Assembly: GCA_017645255.1 (NCBI GenBank)
Contig: JAGCPI010000026.1
Span: forward strand, 1 to 29,482
From: a bacterium
Lineage (GTDB): Bacteria; Bacillota_I; Bacilli_A; Mycoplasmatales; Mycoplasmoidaceae
Reading direction: 5' to 3'
DNA length: 29,482 nt
Positions 8,402 through 18,887 of the stretch are shown here, piece by piece (positions within the stretch are counted from its first letter, which is position 1; every line of letters starts with the position of its first letter). The notes under the pieces were generated by a model. That model made no database searches. It was not told the origin of the DNA and saw only the letters and a program-made list of their open reading frames with translations. Position numbers and translations under genes: made by a program.

Positions 8402-11400
8402 TTAATCAACAGTATAAGTAGGACCAGGGATGTTCATGTAATAATAGTTAGAATAATAACTAGCGTATGGAGTAGTTACTTGAGCACAAATCCGCATGTT
8501 AGTAATTGATGAAGTATTAATACCATCAATAGTCGAAGGAACTACTTCAACACCACCATAGCCATTTTCATAATCATAGTTGTAATTATTAATTCATTGA
8601 GAAGTAAGTGGAAAGAATTCTTTTAATGTTCACGAACTAGTGGAATTCAATAATCCATTTTCGACAGGTAAACTATATTTATTATTTTCTCCACCCGCAT
8701 TTTTATTCATTGCTTTATAAATTGATGAGTAAATTGTATTGTAACTAGCTAATGATGATCATTGCTTAGCATTATAGAATGAAACATATCAGTTCACCTT
8801 ATATTCATTACTGTTAGTATTAAAGTCTTTATAGGTAGCTGATAATGCTTGACCATTTTGATAAATGTTTAAACTTAACGATGGGTAAGTTTGTATATTA
8901 GTTCCGTTTCCTTGATTGTCAGCATACATTCAAAGATTATAACTATTTAAGAAATAGTATTCATTGGCTCCACCACTATCTTGCATGTAAAAATCGCTAT
9001 TTATTGCATTAGCGTTATTTAATGTAATGTTAATAACATAATTACTATTATTACTTGAATCAATTGTTATTGGATTAGTGGTAGTAGTTTGTTGAGTAGT
9101 GCCAACATCATTATTAGTTCAAGTAATTTTGGCATAGTATTCTCCCCCATTTGTAACAGAGAATGGACAATACGGATAATCAAAATAAGTATTGCCAATG
9201 TTTTCATTTGAATAGTAGGTAGCCAATGGTGTTGAAACACCTTCTTCGTATCAAGTTATTGAATAAATTGAATACAAACTTTGTCTAGTTAAAGCAGGAT
9301 TAGATAATGTTAAACAAGCATTACTACCATAATTATATGTATATGTATTACCATTTTGCTTAATGTAATCATTAGCATTATCATTGGAGTTTAAGCCACT
9401 AACTGGCACTATAGTTGGATCAATTTGGTAAATAGTTAAAGTATTTGAATAAGAAACAATTGAGTTATAAACATATTTTAAGCGAATATTAATCGTTCCT
9501 GTTTGACTAGGGGTATAACTTCACAATAATGATTGACTAGTTAGTGGGTTACCATTATTATAATTTGTTCAAGTTCCACCATTAACTTGATATTGATAAG
9601 TAACTTGTACATCATTACTGCTTACTAAAGAATTTCCATTTTGTGTAAAATTACCATTTAAAACAATTGCGTTATCATTAGTTACAACATCAACTGAAGG
9701 TGAGTTAGTTGAATTAGTAGGAGTTGCAACGAATTGGATTTTTCCTGTTGGTACACTTGGATCAAAGTGAATAACATTACTTACAATTTGCACTGCTCCC
9801 ATTTGGGTTTCGCCTGCAACCATTCGGTAGTAAATGTTACTATCTAACGTAACTTGTAAGGATGGGCCAGTAGCATTATCAACATTTGTTCAAGTCGTAC
9901 CATTAGTACTAGATTGCCAAGTATAAGTAGTTGTTGATGGGAATGATAAAGAAGAATTACTTGAATCCAAAGTTACTTTTTGACCATAAGTACAATAATA
10001 AGTGCCTTTAACAAGATTAAAATAATTAGTGCTACTTAAATTAATTGATGCTTGTTCAGGAGTAAAAGTAAGGGTGTTAGTGTCAATGCTATTGCCATTT
10101 TGACTCATACTTAAATAGATTGAAATTGGTTCTCATTCAGTGCTAGTCGTGCCGTAATTACTGTTATATTCTGAAATTACATTATTTTCAAAATTAACTA
10201 AATCACTTGTACTAATTGGTAACACAATGGAATTTGTTTTAGCATCATAGTATGAGCTTAAACTATTAAAAGTGCTAAGTTCATAAGAACCGATTTGAAG
10301 ATTAGAATAATCTTGGTTGGTGATGTAAATCGTTCCACTTAATTCGCTCAGCAATTTAGAGTTGGTGGTAGCACTACCAAATTGACTTAACGAAATAGTT
10401 AAGTCAACACTAGCTGGAGTAGTTGACACTAATGCTCCTCAAGTTTTACTAGAAGTAAATTCATTTTGATAAGTACTATTAGTAAAACTAATGGTAGGAG
10501 TAACTAAATCATCATTAGCACTTAAAACATTGGAATAGAATAGTTCACTTGGATTATTTGCATCAACTATTTCTAAACGATAAGAATTATTATTTGATTC
10601 TTCTTTATTAACGGTATATGAAGCTTCATTAGCAAGTGAAGTTAAAGAAGTTAGTTCACCAGTTTGATTAGGGATGTTAGTTCACGATTTACCATTATCG
10701 CTTGATACTTGTCAGTAATAATTAGCATTAGTTCAATACGAAGTACCTGCAGTAAGTTCAATGGTGGAAGAACCACCATATTGAACTGCACTTGGATTTC
10801 AAGCAATTGTTGCATATTGACACACAACTTGGTAACTAGTACCATTGTTACTAATGGCATTTCCACTAGTTGTATAAACTACATTACCATTTGAATTGTA
10901 AATATTTACACTTACATTTCATAAACCTGGAGTAACATCAAAAGTATAACTTCAAGAAGAAGATTGACTTAAATCAAGTTGGTTGGAGGTAACAGTTTGG
11001 GAATAATTATTTGGATTATTAAAAACATATTCAACATAGTATTCGCCACTACTAAAACTTGAAGCAGTTAAATTACCACCACTACTTGAATAAAGCGAAA
11101 GAGTAAAACTCACTTTTCCTCCATTACTTGCTTCAATGTCAGTATATCCATTTGTAGTAACTGAAGTAGCATCACTTGAAGTACTTAATGCATAGTCACT
11201 AATTGCTAATGGATTATTAGCTTGTGAAGATGAACTTGTTGAACCTGATGAACTGTTTGAAGAATTAGTTGTAGCAGTTGCAGAGGTTCAAATTCAAATT
11301 ACTTTTGAATAATATGTACCAGTACTGTTACTAATTTCACACACAAACATATCACTGCCAGTAATGGCACCATTTCAAGTATATGTTTGACCAGTTCCCA

Positions 11401-11848
11401 ATACAGTACCATTTTGATTAATTAAATTAGCAACTGCTTCAGTATAACCATTTGTTCCACTTGGTGCATATGAACCAGAACTGCTAGAATTAAGACTATA
11501 TCACGTGTAAGTACCCGTGATGTTTTGATTTAAAGAAAATGTGTAACTAGCTTGATTAGCAGTTGAAGATTGTCAAATACTATAGACTGAGTTCATTTCA
11601 GAACTATCTTGGCTAGATAAACCTTGTCCATCAATTGATTGCATCATTTGGTTAAATGAACTTTGTGTAACAGTAGCTGTATTGGAACTGACGTTAGTTC
11701 CTACTAAATTATTACCTGTGATAATATTACTTGTTGGGGTTGATGATGATCCACATGATACTACACACGCAGGAATAATACAACAAATTGCTGCTACTCC
11801 AAAAGTCGCACCGATAATTTTCCAAATTTTCTTTTTATTATTTTTCAT
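8402..11848 (-). CDS. Large Ig-like-repeat surface lipoprotein
   Basis: One minus-strand frame of 1148 codons is read through many TGA Trp codons. The start ATG (11846-11848) has AAGGAAA about 17 nt upstream. The N-terminus is 'MKNNKKKIWKIIGATFG', then a hydrophobic core, then 'IIPACVVSCGSSS'. The VVSC lipobox predicts lipidation at Cys32 and export to the outer face of the membrane. Several Ig-like or PKD-like beta repeats follow, with signatures such as 'YYWQVSSDNGKSWTNIPN', 'YTWQSSTNGTTWTNVDN' and 'VTYQYQVNGGTWTNYNN' (roughly one per 100-150 residues). Composition is Ser/Asn/Thr/Tyr-rich. The signal peptide is close to those of the three lipoproteins upstream, but the body is different. 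It is likely an adhesin or antigen; the ligand is unknown. Confidence 0.85.
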
Positions 11849-11881
11849 AAATATAATTTTTTAAAATTTCCTTCCAGTTTA

Positions 11882-11887
11882 ATTATA
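11882..11887 (-). promoter_or_regulatory. Candidate -10 box of the large lipoprotein gene
   Basis: TATAAT on the minus strand lies 33 nt upstream of the ATG, with an AAGGAAA ribosome binding site in the leader. The -35 is weak. Confidence 0.5.
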
Positions 11888-11931
11888 AATCAACTAATTA
11901 AGATTTTTATTTACTGCAAAAACACCTGGCA

Positions 11932-11964
11932 CAAAAAAGATAATGCTTTTTTGAGCATTATCTT
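11932..11964 (-). terminator. Terminator of lipoprotein paralogue 1
   Basis: An 11-bp stem AAGATAATGCT/AGCATTATCTT with a T run in the minus direction lies 48 nt after the stop at 12012. Confidence 0.9.
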
Positions 11965-12011
11965 GGTAATGATTGCAAACTAGAAAAGAATAAATAACTT
12001 AATTAATTTAT

Positions 12012-13523
12012 CTAATTACTTGCATTAATAATGGCATTTGGATTTTGATATAGTGGATATAGACCATTATAAACTCCAACATTAAAATAATATTTACCTG
12101 CTGGAACTGTTATTGTAAATGCTCAAGCATTTTCATTTGACAATGGAAGCATTTTGATAATTTCAGTTTGATTATAAACTGAACTAGATTCAGTTTCATC
12201 ACTTTGTAAACTTCATATTATGTAGTAATCAGTATTGGTAAAATCACTAACATCAAAATTATTAATTTTTAAAGTAAAAGTAAGTTGGGAATTAACTTTA
12301 ACGTTATATACTTCTTGTACATCAGAATTAGTAGTTGCTTTAAGGGAAGTATTAACTGTACACTTTGCATTCGCAATCTTTAATGGATCATAGTTTTTAA
12401 CACCAACTTCAAATTCATTACTGTTGGAATTAGAAATTGAATCTAAATTTAATATTTGCCCATTTTGATTAAGAATTACAGCTTCCATGTCTGCATATGA
12501 TGTGTTTCAGGTAATACTTTGGTTTCATGCATCCATATTACTTAAATTCGTTGCTAAATAAACTGGAGCCGGATTTACTCCTTCAATCGTATTTGAATAA
12601 TAACCCCCATTTCAGTTAAAGTTGTAAAGAATATAATATGGATTAGTATCATTAAAGTCTTGATAACTTAATGGTTCATTATTACCATTTAGCATGCTTA
12701 AATTAAAATCAATTTTCGTGTTATTTGGAATTACAGTACTGCTAATATAAGTATCTTTACCTGTACTTTCAATGGTGGTAATACTTTGACCATTATTAAC
12801 CAATTCATTGATGCCATAAGTTGTATTACCTAAAGTATTAGTGGGATCTTTTTGTTGTAGTCAAGTTACTTCGGAATAAAAAGTATTATTACCATTATTT
12901 ATTTTGCAAAAGTAAATGGCATCGTTTAACATTGCACCATAATTAAATTGATAAGTAGAACTAGTTGCATTAGCAATTGCATTTGATTGTTTAGCTAATG
13001 CAATCATAAAATTAATACCACTTGCTTTTACTGGCAATGTACTTTGACTATTATAAATACTTAGAGTAGACTTAACAATTTCGCTACCAAAGACGTTATA
13101 TAAACTTGTAACTGGTACTTGGTACCATTGATAAGTATACATATTAGAATCAGTGCTTAATGAAATTGTATATTTACTATTTGTTTCATTTAAATAGTAA
13201 CAAGATACTCAAGGAAATGTTAAGTCTTCTTGATAATTAAATAGAAGGTCACTAGTAGAATAATTACCAGTTTGATTGCTATTAATAGTTTGTAGTGTTG
13301 CAGCTCCATCAACATTAGTTGCAATTAAACCAACATCATTTGTTTTAGGATTTGGATTGTTAGTAGTTGACGTTGAAGATGATGAAGAAGAATTAGCATT
13401 TGAGTTTGTATCATCTGTTGAACTTGAACCACATGACACTACACACGCAGGAATAATACATGCAATGGTAGCTATTCCTGCTAAGCCACCAATAATCTTT
13501 CAAATTTTTCTTTTATTTTTCAT
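12012..13523 (-). CDS. Tandem lipoprotein paralogue 1
   Basis: This 503-codon protein (TGA as Trp) has the N-terminus 'MKNKRKIWKIIGGLAGIATI' followed by 'ACIIPACVVSCGSSS'; the VVSC lipobox predicts a lipidated, exported protein. A Ser/Asn/Thr linker of ~40 residues follows. The body shares three blocks with the paralogues upstream: 'YQWYQVPVTSLYNVFG', 'LNDAIYFCKINNGNNTFY' with 'SEVTWLQ' (~residues 190-215), and C-terminal 'AVILNQNGQIL' with 'LTFTLKINNFDVSDFTNTDYY'. I do not recognise the family. No Shine-Dalgarno is seen before the ATG. The signal peptide and upstream region are nearly identical to those of paralogue 2, so the block was duplicated recently. It is the most divergent of the three in the body. 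Confidence 0.85.
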
Positions 13524-13655
13524 AATTTATTATTTTTATATTTTTAACTACGTATTTTAATTTTATAAAAACAACTTATTTTTAAATAAAATAAATAGTG
13601 ATTTTAGAAAAATTTAAAATTACTTGGTTATTCTCTTAATAAAATACCTGATTTT
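13430..13655. repeat. Direct repeat, copy 1: signal-peptide coding end plus promoter region
   Basis: About 226 bp nearly identical to 15073-15300. It covers the lipobox and signal-peptide codons of lipoprotein paralogue 1, the ATG and the AT-rich upstream region, which contains a TATAAAAT-like -10 at 13559-13567. Scattered substitutions increase towards the outer end. Confidence 0.85.
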
Positions 13656-13689
13656 TGTCATTAAACTTACTTAAATATAATCAAAGTTA

Positions 13690-13721
13690 ACTAAAAATTA
13701 TAACGCTTTAATGGCGTTATA
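13690..13721 (-). terminator. Terminator of lipoprotein paralogue 2
   Basis: Stem TATAACGC/GCGTTATA with an A/T tail in the minus direction lies about 35 nt after the stop at 13756. Its sequence resembles the terminator of paralogue 3. Confidence 0.85.
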
Positions 13722-13755
13722 TTTGGTTGTTTATTGTGAATAAATACTTTATCTT

Positions 13756-15168
13756 TTAATTAGTTGCGTCAATAATATATGAAGCGTTAAGGTCTGATAG
13801 AACAATTGGAGTAGAACCATTTTCAATTCCAATTGAAAAATCACTTTGTCCACTTGGTGCATTAAAAGTAAATGTTCAAGATGACGCATTTGACAATAAA
13901 ACAATGCTTTCTAATTCATCTTGAAACGTATTTGGATTTTGGACATACCAATTAATGTAGTAATCACTATTAGCAAAATCTTTATAAGTTAATTTATTAA
14001 TGTTTAGTGTAAAAGTAAGTTTAGTACCTGGTTTAACATTAATTTGGTAAGCATTTTCACCAAATGAATTTGTGGTAGCAACTGTTTTAGCAGTAGTTGA
14101 TAAAGAGATACTGGTATTAGATAAATTTAATGGATCATCATTACTTATATTCATAGTTATATAACTATCATCAGCTGAATTAGGGGCAATAATTTGTCCA
14201 TTTCGATTCAAAATAGCAACTGATACACCATTATTTAAAATATTTACATTATAAGTATAATTTCATGCATTACTATTACTTAAGTCAAATACTTGATATT
14301 CATTTGCTGAATCTAATTGACTGCAAACATTAAAAGTATATAAAGCATAATAATTTTCATTTGTAAAATTATCACTTGTCATTTCATAATTATTCGAATC
14401 AGCCACTGATAAATTTAATGAAACTTTCGTATTATTAGTTATATTTATGGTGTTAGTGTTAGTGCTTTCTTGATTTTGGCCATTATTGGAAGTAACTGCT
14501 AACGTGTAAGATGAAACATCTAATGGATTAAAGGGAGTTTTTGCTTGCAATCAAGTTACTTGGGAATAAATGCTATTATTACCGTTGATAATTCTGCAAA
14601 AATAAATTGCGTCATCTAACGTTACACCATATTTGAATTGGTAAGTAGGTGAATTCGCACCATTAATCATATTTGAATTGATTGCTAACGAAGTAAGAAA
14701 GGAAATGGCACTTTCATTTGCTTTAATAGAACTAGGATAGCTTTTAGCTGTTGCCACATAAAAATTATCAGCTGCAATTCCAAAATCGCTATAAATAGTT
14801 TTAATAGGTACTTGATATCATTGATAACTATAAAGATTAGAATCAGTTGAAAGTGAAATTGTGTAATTAGTATTTGGTTTATTCAAATAATAGAAATTAA
14901 ATCAAGGGATGCTGACCGTACTATTAGCTTCTCCATAAAAATAAGTAGAACTAGTTGAACCATTTTTAGTATCTTCTTGCGTTGCATTACCATTAACACT
15001 GGTGGATACTAAATTGGCATCGTTTGTTGCTGGATTAGGATTAGTGGTACTAGTAGGTGGGTTAGTCGATGATCCACATGACACTACACACGCAGGAATA
15101 ATACATGCAATGGTAACTATTCCTGCCATTCCACCAATAATCTTTCAAATTTTTCTTTTATTTTTCAT
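13756..15168 (-). CDS. Tandem lipoprotein paralogue 2
   Basis: This 470-codon protein has a signal peptide 'MKNKRKIWKIIGGMAGIVTI' ending in 'CVVSCGSS' (VVSC lipobox). Shared blocks with paralogue 3 are strong: 'SPTYQFKYG', 'LDDAIYFCRIINGNNSIY' with 'SQVTWLQAKTP', 'NPLDVSSYTL', 'EMTSDNFTNENYYALYTF', then 'GVSVAILNRNGQIIAPNSA', 'NDDPLNLSN' and 'LTFTLNINKLTYKDFANS'. It is predicted to be surface-exposed. No Shine-Dalgarno precedes the ATG. Its own promoter block and terminator suggest separate expression. Its relation to paralogue 3 is closer in the body, while its relation to paralogue 1 is closer in the signal peptide and promoter. This is a mosaic pattern that suggests gene conversion. Confidence 0.85.
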
Positions 15169-15300
15169 AATTTATTATTTTTATATTTTTAACTACGTAT
15201 TTTAATTTTATAAAAACACTTTATTTTTAAATAAAATAAATAGTGATTTTAGAAATATTTAAAATTACTTAGTTATTATCTTCATAAAATACTTATTTTT
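15073..15300. repeat. Direct repeat, copy 2: signal-peptide coding end plus promoter region
   Basis: Second copy of the block at 13430-13655, in the same orientation and about 1.64 kb away. The region upstream of lipoprotein paralogue 3 (from 16911) does not share it. Confidence 0.85.
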
Positions 15301-15334
15301 TACCATTAAGTTCAATTAATTATCATTTAATTTA

Positions 15335-15370
15335 CTAAAAAATATAACGCTTGCAAAGACGTTATATTTT
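15335..15370 (-). terminator. Terminator of lipoprotein paralogue 3
   Basis: An 11-bp stem AAAATATAACG/CGTTATATTTT with a T-rich tail in the minus direction lies 32 nt after the stop at 15402. Confidence 0.9.
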
Positions 15371-15401
15371 GTTATATAAAAGCATTAATTTTATTTATTA
15401 A

Positions 15402-16910
15402 TTATGAATTGCTGCTGGAACTAGTCGAAGCACTAGAAGCATTAATTATTCAATTACTGTTAGTTAAATTTAAATTTATTAAACTTGATCCATTAGTAAT
15501 AACTATGGAAAAATTACTTATTCCACTTGGGGCGTTAAAACTATATGTTCATGAAGATGCTTGTGATAAGGGAACAATACTGTAAATTTCATCAGCGTAG
15601 GTAGTATTATTTTGCACGTATCATTCAATGTAATAATCAGTATTCTTAAAATCATTGGAGTCAAACTTGTCAATATTTAAAGTAAAAGTAAGTTTGGTAT
15701 TAGGTTTGACTTTAATTTCATTTGCACTTTCGCCAATAGAATTAGTTACTGGGGTGCTTGATGCAGTGGTACTTAATGAGACTTGAGCATTAGCTAAATT
15801 TAGTGGATCATTATTAGTAATATCCATTGTTAGATAACTACTATTAGCTGAATTAGGAGCCATAATTTGACCATTTTGATTCAAAATAGCCACTGATACT
15901 CCGCTGTTTAAAGTGCTAGCATTAAATGTATAATTTCAAGCACTACTATTATTTAAATTAAAAATTTGGTAGATATTAGTTGATGTTAATTCACTAAAAA
16001 CATCAAAGATATATAAAGCATAATAATTTTCTTTAGCAAAATCATCACTGGTCATTTCATTATTACTGCTATCAGCCATTGATAAATTTAGTGTTACGTT
16101 AGTGTTATTGGTAATACTTAAGGAATCATTAATTGGATTTTCTTGATTTTTATTTTGATCAGAACTAGCACTCATACTGTATGATGAAACATCTAAGGGA
16201 TTAGAGGGAGTTTTTGCTTGCAGTCATGTTACTTGGGAATAAAACGTGTTAGTCCCATTGGTAATTTTGCAAAAATAAATGGCATCATCTAAAGTTGTTC
16301 CATACTTAAATTGATAAGTAGGTTTAGTGGCATTTGGAATAGCAGTTGAACTGGCAAGTGGATGCGGAGTAAACATCGCAAATGTCGGAGCAGTTACATC
16401 TGACACCGCTGTTGAACCTGATACTAATGACGCAAGAAATGACACCCCACTAGCGTTCGCTTTAACAGCCGCAGGATAATTAGTACTAATTGCCTTATAT
16501 AAATTATCATCAGCAATCCCAAACTCACTATATAAAGTACTAACTGGCACCTGGTATCATTGGTATGTATAGCTATTAGAATTAGTCGAAAGGGAAATCG
16601 TATAAGTACTATTTTGCTTATTTAAGTAAACAAAATTAAATCATGGTAAATATCCGGCTGGATCATTACTATCAAAAAAATATTCATAGGAATTAGAGAC
16701 ATTTTTACCACTTTGCACCGTGCTATCACCACTAACACTAGTAGTTACTAAATCTGATTCATTTGTAGTTGGATTAGCAATAGTTGGAGTAGTTGAACTA
16801 GCATTTGCCGAAGATCCACAAGAAACTACACAAGCTGGCACAACACAAGATAGTGCAACAACTGCAGTCATGGCACTAACAATCTTTCAAATTTTTTTCT
16901 TATTTTTCAT
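15402..16910 (-). CDS. Tandem lipoprotein paralogue 3
   Basis: This 502-codon protein has the N-terminus 'MKNKKKIWKIVSAMTAVVAL' then 'SCVVPACVVSCGSS' (VVSC lipobox), predicting export and lipidation. Its body is closely related to paralogue 2: 'YQWYQVPVSTLYSEFGIADD', 'LDDAIYFCKITNGTNTFY' with 'SQVTWLQAKTP', 'AILNQNGQIMAPNSA' and 'LTFTLNIDKFDSNDFKNTDY'. It has an extra ~24-residue segment before 'KPTYQFKYG' (16341-16412), absent from paralogue 2 and GC-richer than its surroundings. The upstream region differs from that of paralogues 1 and 2, so its regulation may differ. Function unknown; probably a surface antigen. Confidence 0.85.
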
Positions 16911-17035
16911 AATTTTTAGGTTAGTTTTTTTAATTTAAAGTACCTATTATTTTATATAAACAAGTTCCCTGGTTCACCAAACTAAAAAAATATCAAAATA
17001 GCAAGATTTTTCTAAGCATTTTTACCAAAAAAATG

Positions 17036-17073
17036 ATATAAAAAGAACACCTCGTTTCGAAGTGTTCTTTTTT
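17036..17073 (-). terminator. Terminator of the catalase gene
   Basis: Strong stem AAAAGAACAC/GTGTTCTTTT with inner TCG/CGA pairs and A/T tails on both sides lies about 50 nt after the catalase stop. Confidence 0.9.
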
Positions 17074-17120
17074 ACTTGTTTAAAAAATATTAAGTTAATT
17101 AATTATTTAATGGGAAGCAA

Positions 17121-18656
17121 TTATTTGCAGCACTTGCATTGACCGCATTCGCACTTGCCAGATCCACCACAGCATTCGCATCAATTCATTGCTTTCTTAA
17201 CGTCTGCTGCAAAGTTTGGATCAACCTTGGCAAAGTGATCTAGCATTCTTACAATGCTTTGCTTACGTGCTAGTTTCAAACTACCAGAAATGTTATCAAC
17301 GAAATCTTGATATTCAGTTCCACCTTGTCTCTTTAGAACTTGGATGAATGCTCTTGGTTGTGAGTAATAGTCTTCATCTTGGTCATAATAACCTGGCGTA
17401 AACTTTTCTTCAATTTCAGCTGATAAGTCATCATATGGCTTAAATTCGTAGTTAGCTAGACTGTTTGGTTGATAATTGATTCCATCATGTAGGTGAGAAT
17501 TGTTTGCCATTGGGCCGTCAGCCATGTAATTGTAAATTGGGCAACCATGTGGACGGTTAACATCTAGTTGCATGTAGTTTGGACCAATCCGGTAACGTTG
17601 AGTGTCACTGTAAGAGAATAGTCTTCCTTGTAACATCTTGTCGCTACTAAAACCAATACCTGGAACAATATTAGCAGGACTTAGTCCAGCTTGTTCAACT
17701 GATTCAAAGTAGTTTTCTGGGTTGCGGTTTAATACCATTTCTCCAACTTCAATTAGTGGGAAGTCTTTGTGTGATCAAACTTTAGTTGCATCAAAAATGT
17801 TGTAACGGTAATTCTTAGCTTGTTCTTCCGTCATTACTTGGATGCAAAGTTTTCACTTTGGATAATCGCCTCTTGCAATTGCATCATATAAATCTTGCTT
17901 TGCAAATTGTGGATTTTCACCAGGAATTCTTGCTTGTTCTTCTTTGTTCAAGTTGCGAATTCCTTGTTGACATCTTCAGTGATACTTAATGAAGAACCGT
18001 TCGTTCTTATCATTAATGAAGGTAAAGGTGTGGGTTCCATAACCGTGCATGTGTCTGAAACCATAAGGGATACCCCGGTTACTAAATAGAATAAATACTT
18101 GGTGTAAAGATTCAGGGCATAGACCTCAGAAGTCTCATTGAGCGTCTGGGTTCTTGCAGTCAGTCTTTGGATCCATCTTTTGGGTGTGAATGAAGTCTGG
18201 GAACTTCTTAGCATCCCGAATGAAGAAAACTGGGGTGTTGTTACCAACAATATCTAGGTTTCCTTCTGTAGTATATAGCCGAATAGCAAAACCACGTGGG
18301 TCTCTTACTTCATCACTAGAACCTCTACTACCAGCAACAGTTGAGAACCGTGCAAATACTTCAACTGGCTTTGCTTCAGTAAATACTTTTGCGTACGTGT
18401 ATTTCTTGATTTCTTCAGTGTTTGTGGCTACAAAATAACCAAATGCTCCGCCACCGACAGCGTGAACCACTCTTTCAGGAATTCTTTCCCGGTCAAAGTG
18501 GGCTAACTTTTCAACGAATTGATAATCTTCAAGTAATGCAGGACCTTTTGGACCAGCAGTCTTAGTGTTATCATCGTCAACAACTGGACAACCGTTATTG
18601 TTTGTATAAACGTGTTTTTCCTTGTCGTTCGTGTAAACTTGTTTTTCCTTTTCCAT
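17121..18656 (-). CDS. katA: Monofunctional haem catalase with a cysteine-rich C-terminal tail
   Basis: This 511-residue protein converts hydrogen peroxide to water and oxygen and is cytosolic. It shows all catalase landmarks: '[13 protein letters not shown]', the catalytic His in '[18 protein letters not shown]' (His65), the catalytic Asn in '[13 protein letters not shown]' (~139), and the haem-ligand Tyr in '[17 protein letters not shown]' (~349). Length and motifs fit small-subunit (clade 3) KatA. The ATG at 18656 gives a family-like start; an upstream ATG at 18680 would add eight residues without a better ribosome binding site. Two oddities are seen. The N-terminus repeats 'EKQVYTN' and 'EKHVYTN'. 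The last ~20 residues are '[20 protein letters not shown]', with eight Cys. It is followed by its own terminator. Catalases are exceptional in Mollicutes, so gain by transfer is likely. Confidence 0.97.
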
Positions 18657-18699
18657 AAATAAAATTCTTTCTCTTACCATGTAAATGGGTAAGGATTTT

Positions 18700-18705
18700 A
18701 TTATA
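18700..18705 (-). promoter_or_regulatory. -10 box of the catalase gene
   Basis: A perfect TATAAT on the minus strand lies 43 nt upstream of the catalase ATG. The leader between them contains a small inverted repeat CTTACC/GGTAAG. Confidence 0.55.
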
Positions 18706-18713
18706 AGGTATTT

Positions 18714-18728
18714 TTATAATAATTATGG
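18714..18728. promoter_or_regulatory. PerR-box-like inverted repeat over the catalase -35 region
   Basis: TTATAATAATTATGG matches the PerR box TTATAATNATTATAA at 12 of 14 fixed positions. It lies where the -35 hexamer would be for the TATAAT at 18700-18705. PerR represses katA in Firmicutes. The match is in AT-rich DNA and could be chance. Confidence 0.4.
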
Positions 18729-18753
18729 TAAAAAATAACCCAAATATCTTACT

Positions 18754-18786
18754 TAAAAAATATGCTGGGAAAAAAGCATAAAAATA
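18754..18786 (-). terminator. Candidate terminator downstream of nagB
   Basis: Stem TATGCT/AGCATA with a T run in the minus direction lies about 100 nt beyond the nagB stop and before the catalase promoter. Confidence 0.5.
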
Positions 18787-18887
18787 CCGATTTAAAACTA
18801 ATTTCCTTTAAAATAAACTATTTAATTGGGGGCTTATTTAGAAAATAAATAAAAAAAGTAAATGTGTTTTTTCTTTAATTCATTTAG

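Noticed and set aside
10651..10894. Overlapping ORFs on both strands inside the large lipoprotein.
   Set aside because: Repetitive Thr/Asn/Ile-rich antisense translations of the lipoprotein frame, with no start signals.
13430..15370. Possible CRISPR array or invertible promoter among the repeated intergenic blocks.
   Set aside because: There are only two copies, in direct orientation and 1.64 kb apart, with no short regular spacers and no inverted recombination sites that I could see.
17895..18438. Plus-strand and other-frame ORFs inside the catalase gene.
   Set aside because: They are shadows of a gene with unmistakable catalase motifs on the minus strand; they have no ribosome binding site or family signature.
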